Source: Alkaliphilus metalliredigens QYMF (lineage in GTDB: Bacteria; Bacillota; Clostridia; Peptostreptococcales; Natronincolaceae). Taken from it: a DNA stretch of 64,000 bases. A program made the position numbers and the translations under genes. This document shows, in pieces, positions 16,446 to 24,363 of this stretch. The stretch spans positions 1,922,001 through 1,986,000 of the forward strand of contig NC_009633.1 of assembly GCF_000016985.1 (NCBI RefSeq), read 5' to 3'. The notes under the pieces are model-generated. The model had not been told where the DNA came from. It was given only the letters and a program-made list of their open reading frames with translations, and searched no databases. How positions within the stretch are numbered: position 1 is the first letter of the stretch; the number at the start of each line of letters is the position of its first letter.

Positions 16446-17328
16446 TTTCTCCAATGAACTCTATCCTATCGATGCAGAAAGAAAAAACATCTTTTTTTCA
16501 GGAAAAGGAGGTGTAGGGAAAACTTCAATGGCTTGTATCACTGCGGTAGAAACAGCTCAAAAAGGCTATAAAACCTTACTGTTAACCACAGACCCTGCTG
16601 CCCATATTGGGAATGTATTAGATCAGCCCGTTGGGGACAAAATTGCTGCTGTAGCAGGTATCGATAATTTATACGCCGTAAAGATTGATCAAAAGAAAGC
16701 AACAGAAGAGTATAAGCAAAATATCTTAAAGGATGCAGAATCAAAATTTGATCCAACCACAATTATGGCCATGAAGGAAGAATTAGACTCTCCTTGTACG
16801 GAGGAAATGGCATCCTTTCAAAAATTTGTTGAATATGCCAGTGGAGACGATTTTCAGGTGATTGTAATTGATACAGCTCCTACAGGTCATACCCTAAGGC
16901 TACTAGAACTGCCTATGGACTGGAGCAAGCAAATTCAATTAAAGGCAGGAGCATCTGTTGAAGTCAGTGATGAGGATAAACGGCAAAAAGAACGGTTCGA
17001 TAAGGTCATTAATATGATGAAGGATGAAAAAGTAACTACATTTGCCTTTGTGATGTATCCTGAAAGGACACCAATAATCGAAGCCTACCGTGCATCAAAG
17101 GAGCTAGAAACACTAGATATTAAAACACAGCTAGTGGTAGCAAATTTAATCATCCCAGAGGAGCAAGCACTGACGCCTTTTTATCAAAAGAGAAGAAAAA
17201 TGCAGTTAGGGTATATTGAGGAAATGAAGGAAACTTTTAAGGATGCTACGCTTTTAGAAGTGCCTATGTTTGGTGAAGAGATAAAAGGGTTGGATCTGTT
17301 AAAGGAAATTGCAAAACAAATATTTTAG
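16438..17328 (+). CDS. arsA2: ArsA half-size ATPase 2
   Basis: The 296-residue second half has P-loop SGKGGVGKTS, the SPCTEEM Cys and DTAPTGHT switch. The second arsenic-binding Cys present in ArsA1 (GQTCMGP) is replaced by a sequence without Cys (LKAGASVEV), so its metal site must differ or be shared between subunits. The gene overlaps the end of arsA1 by 8 bases, implying coupled translation and near-equal amounts, as expected for a heterodimer replacing two-domain ArsA. ATG 16438 has AAGGGAG upstream. Confidence 0.9.
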   Translation: MNNFSNELYPIDAERKNIFFSGKGGVGKTSMACITAVETAQKGYKTLLLTTDPAAHIGNVLDQPVGDKIAAVAGIDNLYAVKIDQKKATEEYKQNILKDAESKFDPTTIMAMKEELDSPCTEEMASFQKFVEYASGDDFQVIVIDTAPTGHTLRLLELPMDWSKQIQLKAGASVEVSDEDKRQKERFDKVINMMKDEKVTTFAFVMYPERTPIIEAYRASKELETLDIKTQLVVANLIIPEEQALTPFYQKRRKMQLGYIEEMKETFKDATLLEVPMFGEEIKGLDLLKEIAKQIF

Positions 17329-17341
17329 GGGAGGTAATTTT

Positions 17342-17680
17342 ATGACAGAAAAAATTAAAATTCAAATGCTTGGAATGAAGGATGAAGTGGTTGCGGCTCC
17401 ATGTGGCTGAGGTCCTAGCACAAGCTGCGGTCCTAGTGAGGATCCAACAACCATGGAAATGTATGATGAAGTAAATCAATTTCTTCGAAATACCGATATG
17501 AAAGATAAGTATGAAATGGCATTTATTGATGTAATAGAAGATGATTTAAGCGGCTATGAAAAGGTAAAAGAGATGCTAGATAAAGGTTATCAACTACCCC
17601 TTACTTTGGTAGCGGGAAGAGCTGCTTTTGCAGGTAAGGTTGATAATGAAAAGCTGTACCAAATATTAAAAAGGATATAG
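17342..17680 (+). CDS. Sec-containing thioredoxin-fold protein of the ars operon (UGA = Sec23)
   Basis: ATG 17342 has GGGGAGG 10 bases upstream and the frame meets TGA at 17408-17410, then continues to TAG 17678-17680: 112 residues with A-P-C-G-U-G-P-S near the start, a second S-C-G-P-S, and a C-terminal LPLTLV loop with cis-Pro character. The C-G-P-S pieces echo ArsD. It is 13 bases after arsA2, the last gene before the operon terminator. I infer a selenol/thiol protein handling or reducing arsenic, or recycling ArsD/ArsA thiols. A conventional ORF caller would report only the part after codon 37. Confidence 0.82.
17411..17444 (+). promoter_or_regulatory. Candidate bacterial SECIS hairpin
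   Basis: Immediately after the UGA, GGTCCT (17411-17416) pairs with AGGATC (17439-17444). CAC 17419-17421 pairs with GTG 17436-17438, with a two-base bulge between. The apical region contains GGU as in known bacterial SECIS loops. Confidence 0.6.
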
Positions 17681-17693
17681 AGGATTAACATTT

Positions 17694-17742
17694 TAGATAA
17701 GTCATCTAAAGGAATAATGGAGGTGACTTATCTTTTTTTGTT
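17694..17742 (+). terminator. Terminator of the ars operon
   Basis: AGATAAGTCA and its complement TGACTTATCT form a 10-bp stem, directly followed by a run of T. Confidence 0.8.
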
Positions 17743-17856
17743 CAAATGTTGCATAAATATATAAATTCTAACAGAATATCTTTGTGTTTGTGATATCAAT
17801 GAAAAGCTTGATTTAGAGCAATCTAATTGCAGACTAAAAATGGGGGAGAGACTAAA

Positions 17857-18573
17857 ATGAGACCTATGATTGCTATATTAGCAACTAATTGTGGCGGAAC
17901 ACAGGCGGATTATGTAAAATCCGTGGAAAGAGCTGGAGGATGTCCTGTTATTATAGATAGGGTTGAAGATTTAAATACCTTGAAACCTATAATGCAAATA
18001 GTAGATGGGATTATCTTCACAGGAGGAACGGATATTACTCCTTTAACGTATAACGAGATGCCAAAGGAGGGATTAGGACGGGTAGATTCTAAAAGAGATG
18101 AGTTTGAAATCCTTTTAGTGAAATGGGTTCTATCCAATACCGATATTCCCATTTTAGGGGTTTGTAGAGGGATGCAAATTTTAAATGTGGTAGATGGTGG
18201 AAGTTTACATCAGGATCTTTTAGTGGAAAAAATAACTTTATCAAACCATTGGTTAAGTGGAATAATTCCTTCGGATGAGCATGGTCATAGTGTATATATT
18301 ACAAAAAAATCGAGGTTATATGATGTTTATAAAAAAGAAAAAATCATGGTAAATAGTATACATCATCAAGGAATAAAAAACATTGGGAAAAGTTTTGAAG
18401 GAACAACTGTAGCTGAGGATGATATCATAGAAGCAATTGAAATGAAGGGGGAGCGATTTGTAGTTGGAGTACAGTGGCACCCTGAAATATTAGTAGAAAA
18501 ACATCCAGAGCACTTAGCTCTATTTAAAAAATTTATTGAGTGCTGTTATAAGGGAAAAGAAGATAAAACATAA
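17857..18573 (+). CDS. Class I glutamine amidotransferase-like hydrolase (peptidase C26, PuuD-like)
   Basis: The 238-residue protein has the nucleophile motif GVCRGMQ, an oxyanion region FTGGTD, and the His-Glu pair in VQWHPE, the complete triad of gamma-glutamyl-gamma-aminobutyrate hydrolase-like enzymes. Members cleave gamma-glutamyl bonds; here a gamma-glutamyl thiol or peptide substrate is plausible but unproven. ATG 17857 follows GGGGGAGAG; an in-frame TTG at 17827 lies upstream. The permease gene starts 21 bases after its stop, so the two form an operon. Confidence 0.85.
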   Translation: MRPMIAILATNCGGTQADYVKSVERAGGCPVIIDRVEDLNTLKPIMQIVDGIIFTGGTDITPLTYNEMPKEGLGRVDSKRDEFEILLVKWVLSNTDIPILGVCRGMQILNVVDGGSLHQDLLVEKITLSNHWLSGIIPSDEHGHSVYITKKSRLYDVYKKEKIMVNSIHHQGIKNIGKSFEGTTVAEDDIIEAIEMKGERFVVGVQWHPEILVEKHPEHLALFKKFIECCYKGKEDKT

Positions 18574-18594
18574 ATAACATATGAGGTGATGGAA

Positions 18595-19521
18595 ATGGAA
18601 CGTTTTTTAGAGTTTATACAAAGTTTCATAGGGCTTTTTGGAGAACTGTTATTGCTGTTTATTGGGATAACATTTTTGGTAGGCATACTACAAGAGTATG
18701 TTAAAGATGAAACGATTAAGAAGATATTGGGAAAAGGAAAAAATGGTGTGGGGAACATTGTTGGAGCATTTTTAGGTTCGTTGACCCCGTTTTGTACTTG
18801 TTCAACTATCCCGGTGATGCTAGGTCTTCTTAAGGCGGGGGTACCTTTTGGGATTACGATGTCCTTTTTTTTCGCATCGCCTCTGTTGAATCCAATTATA
18901 ATCGGGCTTATGTGGATGCTATTTGGTTTAAATATTACCATTGTTTATGTAGCGATCATATTCCCTGTGTCTGTGATGATTGGTATTGTTTTAGAAAAGT
19001 TTGGTTATGCAGATTCTATAAAGGCAGTGAGGATCGCAAATGAACAACAAAGCGCCTGCTGCGAAGTAGAAGCAGAGGAAGGTTTCTGGAATATAGCTAA
19101 ACCAAGGATTAGAAGATCGGCTAACTATGCTATGAATTTATTTAGGCAGATGTTTCCCTATTTAGTATTGGGTTCTGCGATAGGCGCCTTTATTGCTGGA
19201 TATGTTCCTGAGGCGTTTATCGTAAGAATAGCTGGACCCGATACGTTATTTTCAATTCCAGTGGCTTCTATAATAGGGATCCCCATGTATATTCGGGGGG
19301 CTACCATATTACCGATAGGGTCTATATTAGTGGAACAAGGGATGAATATGGGAGCTGTTATGGCGCTAATTATTGGAGGAGCAGGAGCGAGCTTGCCGGA
19401 GCTCACAATGTTGTCCTCAATATTTAGTAGAAAGTTATTGATCACCTATATTATAACGGTCATAGGTTTAGCGATCTTCACCGGTTATCTTTTTAATTTT
19501 TTATTAAGGATAGGACTTTAA
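18595..19521 (+). CDS. ArsP/DUF318-type permease
   Basis: The membrane protein of about 308 residues has eight or so hydrophobic segments and the family motif T-P-F-C-T-C-S-T near residue 65. Also typical are the FASPLLNP loop and a second-half G-A-G-A-S-L-P-E motif. ArsP members export trivalent organoarsenicals; others in DUF318 have unknown substrates. A Cys pair in SACCEVEAEE sits in the central cytoplasmic loop. ATG 18595 follows GAGGTG. The location next to the ars operon supports a metalloid role. Confidence 0.8.
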   Translation: MERFLEFIQSFIGLFGELLLLFIGITFLVGILQEYVKDETIKKILGKGKNGVGNIVGAFLGSLTPFCTCSTIPVMLGLLKAGVPFGITMSFFFASPLLNPIIIGLMWMLFGLNITIVYVAIIFPVSVMIGIVLEKFGYADSIKAVRIANEQQSACCEVEAEEGFWNIAKPRIRRSANYAMNLFRQMFPYLVLGSAIGAFIAGYVPEAFIVRIAGPDTLFSIPVASIIGIPMYIRGATILPIGSILVEQGMNMGAVMALIIGGAGASLPELTMLSSIFSRKLLITYIITVIGLAIFTGYLFNFLLRIGL

Positions 19522-19623
19522 ATAGGGCTTAAAAGCCCTGAGGTAGCCCGATTTTTGCATGAACTGGGCTATGAGCTTCACGGTCCTTGTGGCTGTAGGC
19601 TTAGACCTAAAAAATTAACTTAA
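19522..19623 (+). pseudogene. In-frame tail after the permease stop codon
   Basis: Directly after the permease stop the same frame stays open for 33 codons and looks like protein (SPEVARFLHELGYELH, then GPCGCRLRP) before TAA 19621. It has no start codon or ribosome site. It may be the remnant of a small Cys-containing gene joined by deletion, or a former C-terminal extension lost to a nonsense change. Confidence 0.35.
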
Positions 19624-19726
19624 TAATATACCTATAGAAGAAGGTGCAAAATGTCTAATGAAAACTATGAGATCTTGGATAAGTAGGTGTGATATTTACA
19701 ATATTTTTTTCAATACTGCAAAAATA

Positions 19727-19768
19727 AAAGAACCGATTTAAAGGACATGTCCTTTAAATCGATTCTTT
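19727..19768. terminator. Bidirectional terminator between convergent genes
   Basis: A near-perfect 42-base palindrome centred at 19747/19748 (arms through TTTAAAGGACA), with A-run on the left and T-run on the right. It can stop transcription from the permease on the + strand and the SelW-like gene on the - strand. Confidence 0.8.
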
Positions 19769-20017
19769 TTAGCTATTATTGATTTCTTCTAGGATGGCTT
19801 CGTTTTGGGGAAATTTACCGTTTCCAGTTCTACTATCGAAAAACACAAGATCATTAACTAATACTTGAAAAGTGCCCCCACCAACATCGACAAGATTGAA
19901 ATTTTCATCATTAAGTTGTAGATTTTCTTTTAAGTAAGCCGCCAAACTGGAAGCTTTAGGGTGAAATCCTCAAGTACCACAATAATTGATTTGAATCTGT
20001 TTAATTTCATTAGCCAT
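19769..20017 (-). CDS. SelW-like selenoprotein (Rdx family, UGA = Sec16)
   Basis: On the minus strand ATG 20017 has AAAGGAG 8 bases upstream. The frame carries TGA at 19972-19970 and continues to TAA 19771: 82 residues with Y-C-G-T-U-G-F, the CxxU motif of SelW/SelT/Rdx selenoproteins. A GTFQVLVND strand and FDSRTGNGKFP loop are both typical of the family. These thioredoxin-like proteins act in thiol redox reactions. It lies downstream of an ArsR-type regulator and a broken gene on the same strand, ending at a shared terminator. Plus-strand frames here are antisense shadows. Confidence 0.85.
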
Positions 20018-20039
20018 TTAACACACTCCTTTAATTTTA

Positions 20040-20451
20040 TTAATTTTTTAAATTTTCAATCTCTAGCTGCAAATCATTGGTTTTTCTATTATAATAATTT
20101 TTTTCTTCCCGTAGTTTCACAGGTGTGGCTTGCCACCACACACCTGCAGGAACAGGACCTCCAAACCTTCGCCAGTTTAGCAAGAAGAAAGTTAGAAATA
20201 CTTGAAATATGAGAATCACTTTGTTCTTTGATTTCCTTTAAAATTTCTTGCTCCACTTCAAAACCCTACTCTTCAAACATTACCCGAACTTCAGAGTTTG
20301 GATGGTCAGTTGTTTTAGTTGTTTGGCTCATGTTTGCTTGCATTTGCTGACACGTTTCATCAGGGGTATAATTTTAACTATATCTAACCTTCATGTTCTG
20401 CATCATTTCCCGATTTTTAGCCATTTTTCTTTGAATATAATTAGGTATCAT
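20040..20451 (-). pseudogene. Broken gene between ArsR and the SelW-like gene
   Basis: A frame starts at ATG 20451 behind AAGGAAGG and reads MIPNYIQRKMAKNREMMQ, but meets TAA at 20376-20374 and later TAG. It then needs a frameshift near 20140 to reach a protein-like end (GGPVPAGVWWQATPV...LEIENLKN, stop 20042). All parts are on the same strand and in order, so this was a gene of about 135 codons. The family is not recognised. Confidence 0.6.
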
Positions 20452-20477
20452 GAGAAATCCTTCCTTAATTTAAAATA

Positions 20478-20816
20478 TTAATCCCCTTTTAACCATGGGG
20501 GCTTACAGTTAGGTCCTGTAAAAATTTTTTCTGTAATAATTTTATCTTCTGCGAACTCACTAAAAGTCTCAATTAAATTAATTAATTCTGGGTGAGCAAG
20601 TTCATTAAAAACGAAAGTACCGTTTCTATTGGTCTTAACTACTTTAGCCTCACGAAGTACTTTAAGGTGAAAAGATACTAGTGGTTGAGAAAGACCCGAA
20701 TCATTGATTATTTGCGAAACTGATTTCTGTGTATCTTTTAGAGAAAAAATTATTTTTAGCCTATTAGCGTCACAAAAAATCTTAAATAGATTAGCTAGTT
20801 TTTCAATTTTATCCAA
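20478..20816 (-). CDS. ArsR-family transcriptional regulator
   Basis: The 112-residue winged-helix protein has the pattern LFKIFCDANRLKIIFSL, SQPLVSFHLKVLREAKVV, and GTFVFNELAHPEL. The usual CxC in the DNA-binding helix is missing; Cys residues are in FCDAN and near the C-terminus (PNCKPP), so a different ligand or metal site is likely. TTG 20816 directly follows GGGAG, which is close. Two long inverted operator-like copies lie immediately upstream, suggesting autoregulation of this operon and perhaps of the divergent desulfurase gene. Confidence 0.8.
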   Translation of the reverse strand: MDKIEKLANLFKIFCDANRLKIIFSLKDTQKSVSQIINDSGLSQPLVSFHLKVLREAKVVKTNRNGTFVFNELAHPELINLIETFSEFAEDKIITEKIFTGPNCKPPWLKGD

Positions 20817-20836
20817 CTCCCTTTCATAAACTATGG

Positions 20837-20909
20837 TTTATATAAATACTCATTTATATTGTAACTAATAAAAAATATTTTAGCAAGTATAAATGAGTAT
20901 TTATATAAA
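20837..20909. promoter_or_regulatory. Pair of ArsR/SmtB-type operators in inverted orientation
   Basis: A 22-base arm (20837-20858) containing ATAAATACTCATTTAT recurs as its exact reverse complement at 20888-20909. Each arm is itself an imperfect palindrome (ATAAAT-ACTC-ATTTAT), like SmtB/CadC/ArsR operators. It lies between the divergent arsR-type gene and the desulfurase gene. Confidence 0.7.
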
Positions 20910-21118
20910 TTTATTTTTATATTATAGGATAGTTGAAGCATTGACAGAGTTACTAAAACTTTTACTACAATTCTTACATTTGTAATGATATCAATATTCA
21001 ATAATAAGCAGGCGATTTTTCATAACACCATTGCAATTTGGCAAATAATGGTGTAACATGACATCATATAAATATATGCACATGCACATATATTTATGAA
21101 AAACTAGGGGGGACTATA

Positions 21119-22258
21119 ATGGGAGTTTATTTAGATAATGCCGCTACATCTTATCCAAAGCCTAAAGAAGTAGTAGATGCTGTCTATGATTTTATGTTAA
21201 ACAACGGTGCTACTTCTGGAAGAGGAGCCTATGAGCGCGCAATGATGGCTGATGGCTTGGTATATGACACAAGGAAAATGATTGCTAACCTTTTCAATTT
21301 CCATGATCCTAAAAAAGTTATTTTCACAGCAAATATTACAGAGTCTCTAAACTTGGCCATAAGGGGTATCGTAAAAGAAGGAGACCATGTTATAACCAGT
21401 AGCATTGAGCATAATGCTGTATGGCGATGTCTTAAAACATTAGAAAGAGATAGGGGTATAAGTCTATCGGTGGTGCCGGCTTCTAAGGAAGGTTATACCA
21501 ATCCATTGGATGTAAAGGATTTAATTCAAAAAAACACAGTACTAATTGTGATTAATCACGCCTCTAATGTTTTTGGTACGATACAGTCTATAGGCGAGAT
21601 AGGTGCTATAGCGAGAGAGCATAGCATCCCGTTTTTGGTGGATGCAGCACAAACTGCAGGAGTTTTGCCCATAGATATAAAAAAAGATAACGTTGATTTA
21701 CTGGCATTTACAGGACACAAAAGTCTTTTAGGTCCTATGGGTACCGGTGGACTTGTAGTAAATTGGGATGGAGAAATGGATCCATTAAAGGTTGGTGGAA
21801 CAGGAGGAGATTCCGCCTATGAATATCAACCAGATTATTTCCCCAACAAATTAGAGACCGGCACATTAAATGTAAGTGGCATCGTGGGATTGAGATCAGC
21901 ATTGAAATTTATACAAAAAGAAGGAATCGAAAGGATATATGAAAAAGAGAAGGACTTGGTAGGCTATGCACTTAATAGATTAGAAGAAATAAGGGGGATT
22001 TCTATTTACGGACCAAAGGATCCTAATAAAATAGTAGGGGTGATATCTTTTAACCTGCAGGGGATAACAGGAGAGGAAGTAGCCTATACATTGGATCAAG
22101 AATATGGCATTATGGTTCGAGTCGGTCTTCATTGTGCTCCAGGTCCCCATAGAATTATAGATAAGGTAAAAGAAGGGACTGTAAGAATAGGCATAGGATA
22201 TTTTAATGAAAAAGAAGATATAGACCTGCTTGTAAATGCATTAAAGAAAATTAATTAA
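21119..22258 (+). CDS. Cysteine desulfurase / selenocysteine lyase-like aminotransferase (class V)
   Basis: The 379-residue PLP enzyme has the pyridoxal Lys in FTGHKSLLG, the YLDNAATS start, and a catalytic-type Cys in RVGLHCAPGPHR. It resembles the TIGR01977 group of cysteine desulfurase-like proteins, which I recall as often lying near selenium genes. It would release sulfur from Cys or selenium from Sec. It is first gene of a four-gene + strand run (desulfurase, Fe-S protein, permease, ArsR). ATG 21119 follows AGGGGGGA. Confidence 0.88.
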   Translation: MGVYLDNAATSYPKPKEVVDAVYDFMLNNGATSGRGAYERAMMADGLVYDTRKMIANLFNFHDPKKVIFTANITESLNLAIRGIVKEGDHVITSSIEHNAVWRCLKTLERDRGISLSVVPASKEGYTNPLDVKDLIQKNTVLIVINHASNVFGTIQSIGEIGAIAREHSIPFLVDAAQTAGVLPIDIKKDNVDLLAFTGHKSLLGPMGTGGLVVNWDGEMDPLKVGGTGGDSAYEYQPDYFPNKLETGTLNVSGIVGLRSALKFIQKEGIERIYEKEKDLVGYALNRLEEIRGISIYGPKDPNKIVGVISFNLQGITGEEVAYTLDQEYGIMVRVGLHCAPGPHRIIDKVKEGTVRIGIGYFNEKEDIDLLVNALKKIN

Positions 22259-22288
22259 CAAATATAAGGGTAAAGGGGAGAGATTATT

Positions 22289-22822
22289 GTGTATTTAGAA
22301 GAAATAAGAATGAACTTTATCAAACCTTGTACAACGGATGCAGGGAAAATGCAATTCAAGGCTAAATTTACAAGGGACATTTCAGAAGTATTTCCCTATA
22401 TAAATGCAGTGCTACAAGGTGCAAACTATAATCATAGAGCTAAATGTTTGACATTTAGAAGAGGAATTGCCATTATTACACTTTTTCCAGAAAAATTAGC
22501 AGTGGCTAAGATTATTAATGAATCAGAGGCCTATGAGATTATGGATTTAGTTAAGGAGTTAGTAAATGATACCGATGAAAAAAAGGATGAAGTTGAACCT
22601 TTATATGAAATGAGAAAAAAGCCCAATGCTATTGAAATTTATAAAAAGTTACCAAAGTTAAATTGTAGAAAATGTGGCATACCAGCCTGTATGGCCTTTG
22701 CTTCAAAACTTTCAGAGGGGCAGATAAGTGTAAAGAGGTGTTTGCCACTGTATGAAGAAAGTAATAAAGAAAAACTACAGGAAGTTGAAAATATGGTGAT
22801 TATGCTAGGACATGAAGTGTAG
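22289..22822 (+). CDS. Protein with C-terminal four-Cys Fe-S domain
   Basis: The 177-residue protein starts at GTG 22289 (GGGGAG upstream). The N-terminal two thirds have no recognised motif except NFIKPCTTD near the start. The C-terminal segment C-R-K-C-G-I-P-A-C followed by C-L-P-L matches the short 4Fe-4S domain found in corrinoid Fe-S proteins and related factors (PF04060 type). It lies between the desulfurase, a likely sulfur or selenium donor, and a permease, so a role in sulfur/selenium or electron transfer is plausible but unproven. Confidence 0.7.
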   Translation: MYLEEIRMNFIKPCTTDAGKMQFKAKFTRDISEVFPYINAVLQGANYNHRAKCLTFRRGIAIITLFPEKLAVAKIINESEAYEIMDLVKELVNDTDEKKDEVEPLYEMRKKPNAIEIYKKLPKLNCRKCGIPACMAFASKLSEGQISVKRCLPLYEESNKEKLQEVENMVIMLGHEV

Positions 22823-22863
22823 AAATAGAGTATAAACTTCAAACCTAAAGAAATGGGGGACTG

Positions 22864-23544
22864 ATGATGGATATAATATTAGCGGGTTGGGAGGCTTTGG
22901 TTGATTACTTAATTATAAGAAGGGTTATTTCCCTTACAATAGCATTCTTTTTATCTGGAGCCATTTCTCAATTTATGTCACAGGGTGCTGTAATGAGATA
23001 TTTTGGTCCTAAATCTGACAAGAGGCTTTCTTACTTAGTAGCATCTGTGTCAGGAGCTATTTTGGCGGTTTGCTCTTGCTCCGTACTCTCTATGTTTGCA
23101 AGTATTCGAAAAAAAGGTGCAGGAATAGGACCTGCGGTAACTTTTCTTTTTTCTGGCCCAGCACTTAACATTCTGGCCATTACCTTCACCTTTAGTCTCA
23201 TAGGTGTAGATATAGGCTTTGTTAGATTGATTAGTGCGATTTTGTTATCCATTATAATAGGTTTTGTGATGTATCTGATATATAATGAAAGTGAAACTGT
23301 GGATCCTAATGATACTATGTTCAATATTGAGGATGATAATGATAGAACCTTGGGGCAAAACATATTATTTTTTATAACTTTAATTGCGATTTTAGTTTCT
23401 GGTGTTAGACGTCCAATAATGACAGCAATCCTTTTAGTCATCCTTATAGTACAACTCTTCACCAGAAGAAATAAAAAAACATCTTTAATTGAGGGAGTTT
23501 CATTGAATAAAGCTGCAGAGGAGGGTACATCTGCAGCTTTATAA
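22864..23544 (+). CDS. Short DUF318-type permease
   Basis: The 226-residue membrane protein has the family motif A-V-C-S-C-S-V followed by KKGAGIGPAVTFLFSGPALN, the same C-x-C-S signature as the permease at 18595. It ends after about six or seven helices and an acidic loop, so it is shorter than the usual 300 or more residues. It might work as a dimer or with a partner. ATG 22864 follows GGGGGA. The substrate is unknown; context suggests an arsenic, selenium or thiol compound. Confidence 0.75.
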   Translation: MMDIILAGWEALVDYLIIRRVISLTIAFFLSGAISQFMSQGAVMRYFGPKSDKRLSYLVASVSGAILAVCSCSVLSMFASIRKKGAGIGPAVTFLFSGPALNILAITFTFSLIGVDIGFVRLISAILLSIIIGFVMYLIYNESETVDPNDTMFNIEDDNDRTLGQNILFFITLIAILVSGVRRPIMTAILLVILIVQLFTRRNKKTSLIEGVSLNKAAEEGTSAAL

Positions 23545-23585
23545 TTTTTACTAAATATAAATTTTAATGGAGGAACATAACAAGC

Positions 23586-23930
23586 ATGGAAAAACTACTA
23601 AATTTTTTTAAAATTTTATCAGATGAAACTAGATTTAGAATTATAATGCTTTTATATAACAGAGAATGTTGTGTTTGTGAAATGGCTGAAATATTAAAGA
23701 TAAGTCAGCCTAACGTATCTAGAAATCTCTCTAAATTAAAGGATTTAGAAATAGTTAGGGGTCAAAGACAAGGACAGTTAGTTTTTTATTATTTAAATAA
23801 AAAGGATGATTTAGTAGAAAATATAATAGAGGATATACACAAAGAAGTAAAAGAGAATCCTATTATTTTGCAGGATTTAAGAGAATTGAGAAGAAGAGAA
23901 GATGAAGGAACGATGTGTGTAAGAGAATAG
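23586..23930 (+). CDS. ArsR-family metalloregulator with CCVCE motif
   Basis: The 114-residue winged-helix protein has FFKILSDETRFRIIMLL, the metal-site motif ECCVCEM, and recognition helix QPNVSRNLSKL. The CxC matches the As(III) site of classical ArsR, and a C-terminal TMCVRE adds another Cys. It is last gene of the desulfurase-FeS-permease run, likely responding to arsenite or a related thiophile. ATG 23586 follows GGAGGAAC at some distance. A strong terminator follows. Confidence 0.88.
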   Translation: MEKLLNFFKILSDETRFRIIMLLYNRECCVCEMAEILKISQPNVSRNLSKLKDLEIVRGQRQGQLVFYYLNKKDDLVENIIEDIHKEVKENPIILQDLRELRRREDEGTMCVRE

Positions 23931-23972
23931 TAAAATAGATCTCTGGATAAATAGCGTGTTAGTATTGTTGAA

Positions 23973-24018
23973 GACATAGGGGGAAATATTCTTGCTTTAC
24001 CCCTATGTCAATTTTTTC
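23973..24018 (+). terminator. Rho-independent terminator
   Basis: GACATAGGGG pairs perfectly with CCCCTATGTC and is followed by ATTTTTTC. It ends the arsenic/selenium island. Confidence 0.8.
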
Positions 24019-24363
24019 TTGCTTATATACTTGATCATAATTATTTGCTGAAACCATTGAAACAAAAACTCTCTTTTAATATAAGGGAGCCAAGAACTTA
24101 ATTCACTGGTGTATTGGGTCGACTTGACCTACTGTCACTGTATAAAACAGCAAAGCACTGCTCATTAATCGCTGGAAAAACAATCTCTGAGAAGCCCTTT
24201 GCCCAGTGTGAAGTATAGTTTAATTATAACATTTTAGAGTATCTTATTCTAGTTATATCAATGGTTTAGGTTGATTTTACACCACTGATTAGCGATAGAT
24301 TGAATTTCAGATTTTAGATTTTAAATTTTACTTTTGATACTCTAACCATTGGGTGAATACAAT
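24019..24363. other. Gene-less stretch
   Basis: No convincing gene, RNA or repeat is seen. It separates the terminator from the 3' end of a minus-strand membrane gene and marks the edge of the arsenic/selenium island. Confidence 0.5.

Noticed and set aside
19961-20481. Two plus-strand ORFs of 77-83 codons
   Set aside because: They are antisense to the SelW-like gene and the broken gene, have low-complexity Phe/His/Leu-rich products and no ribosome site.
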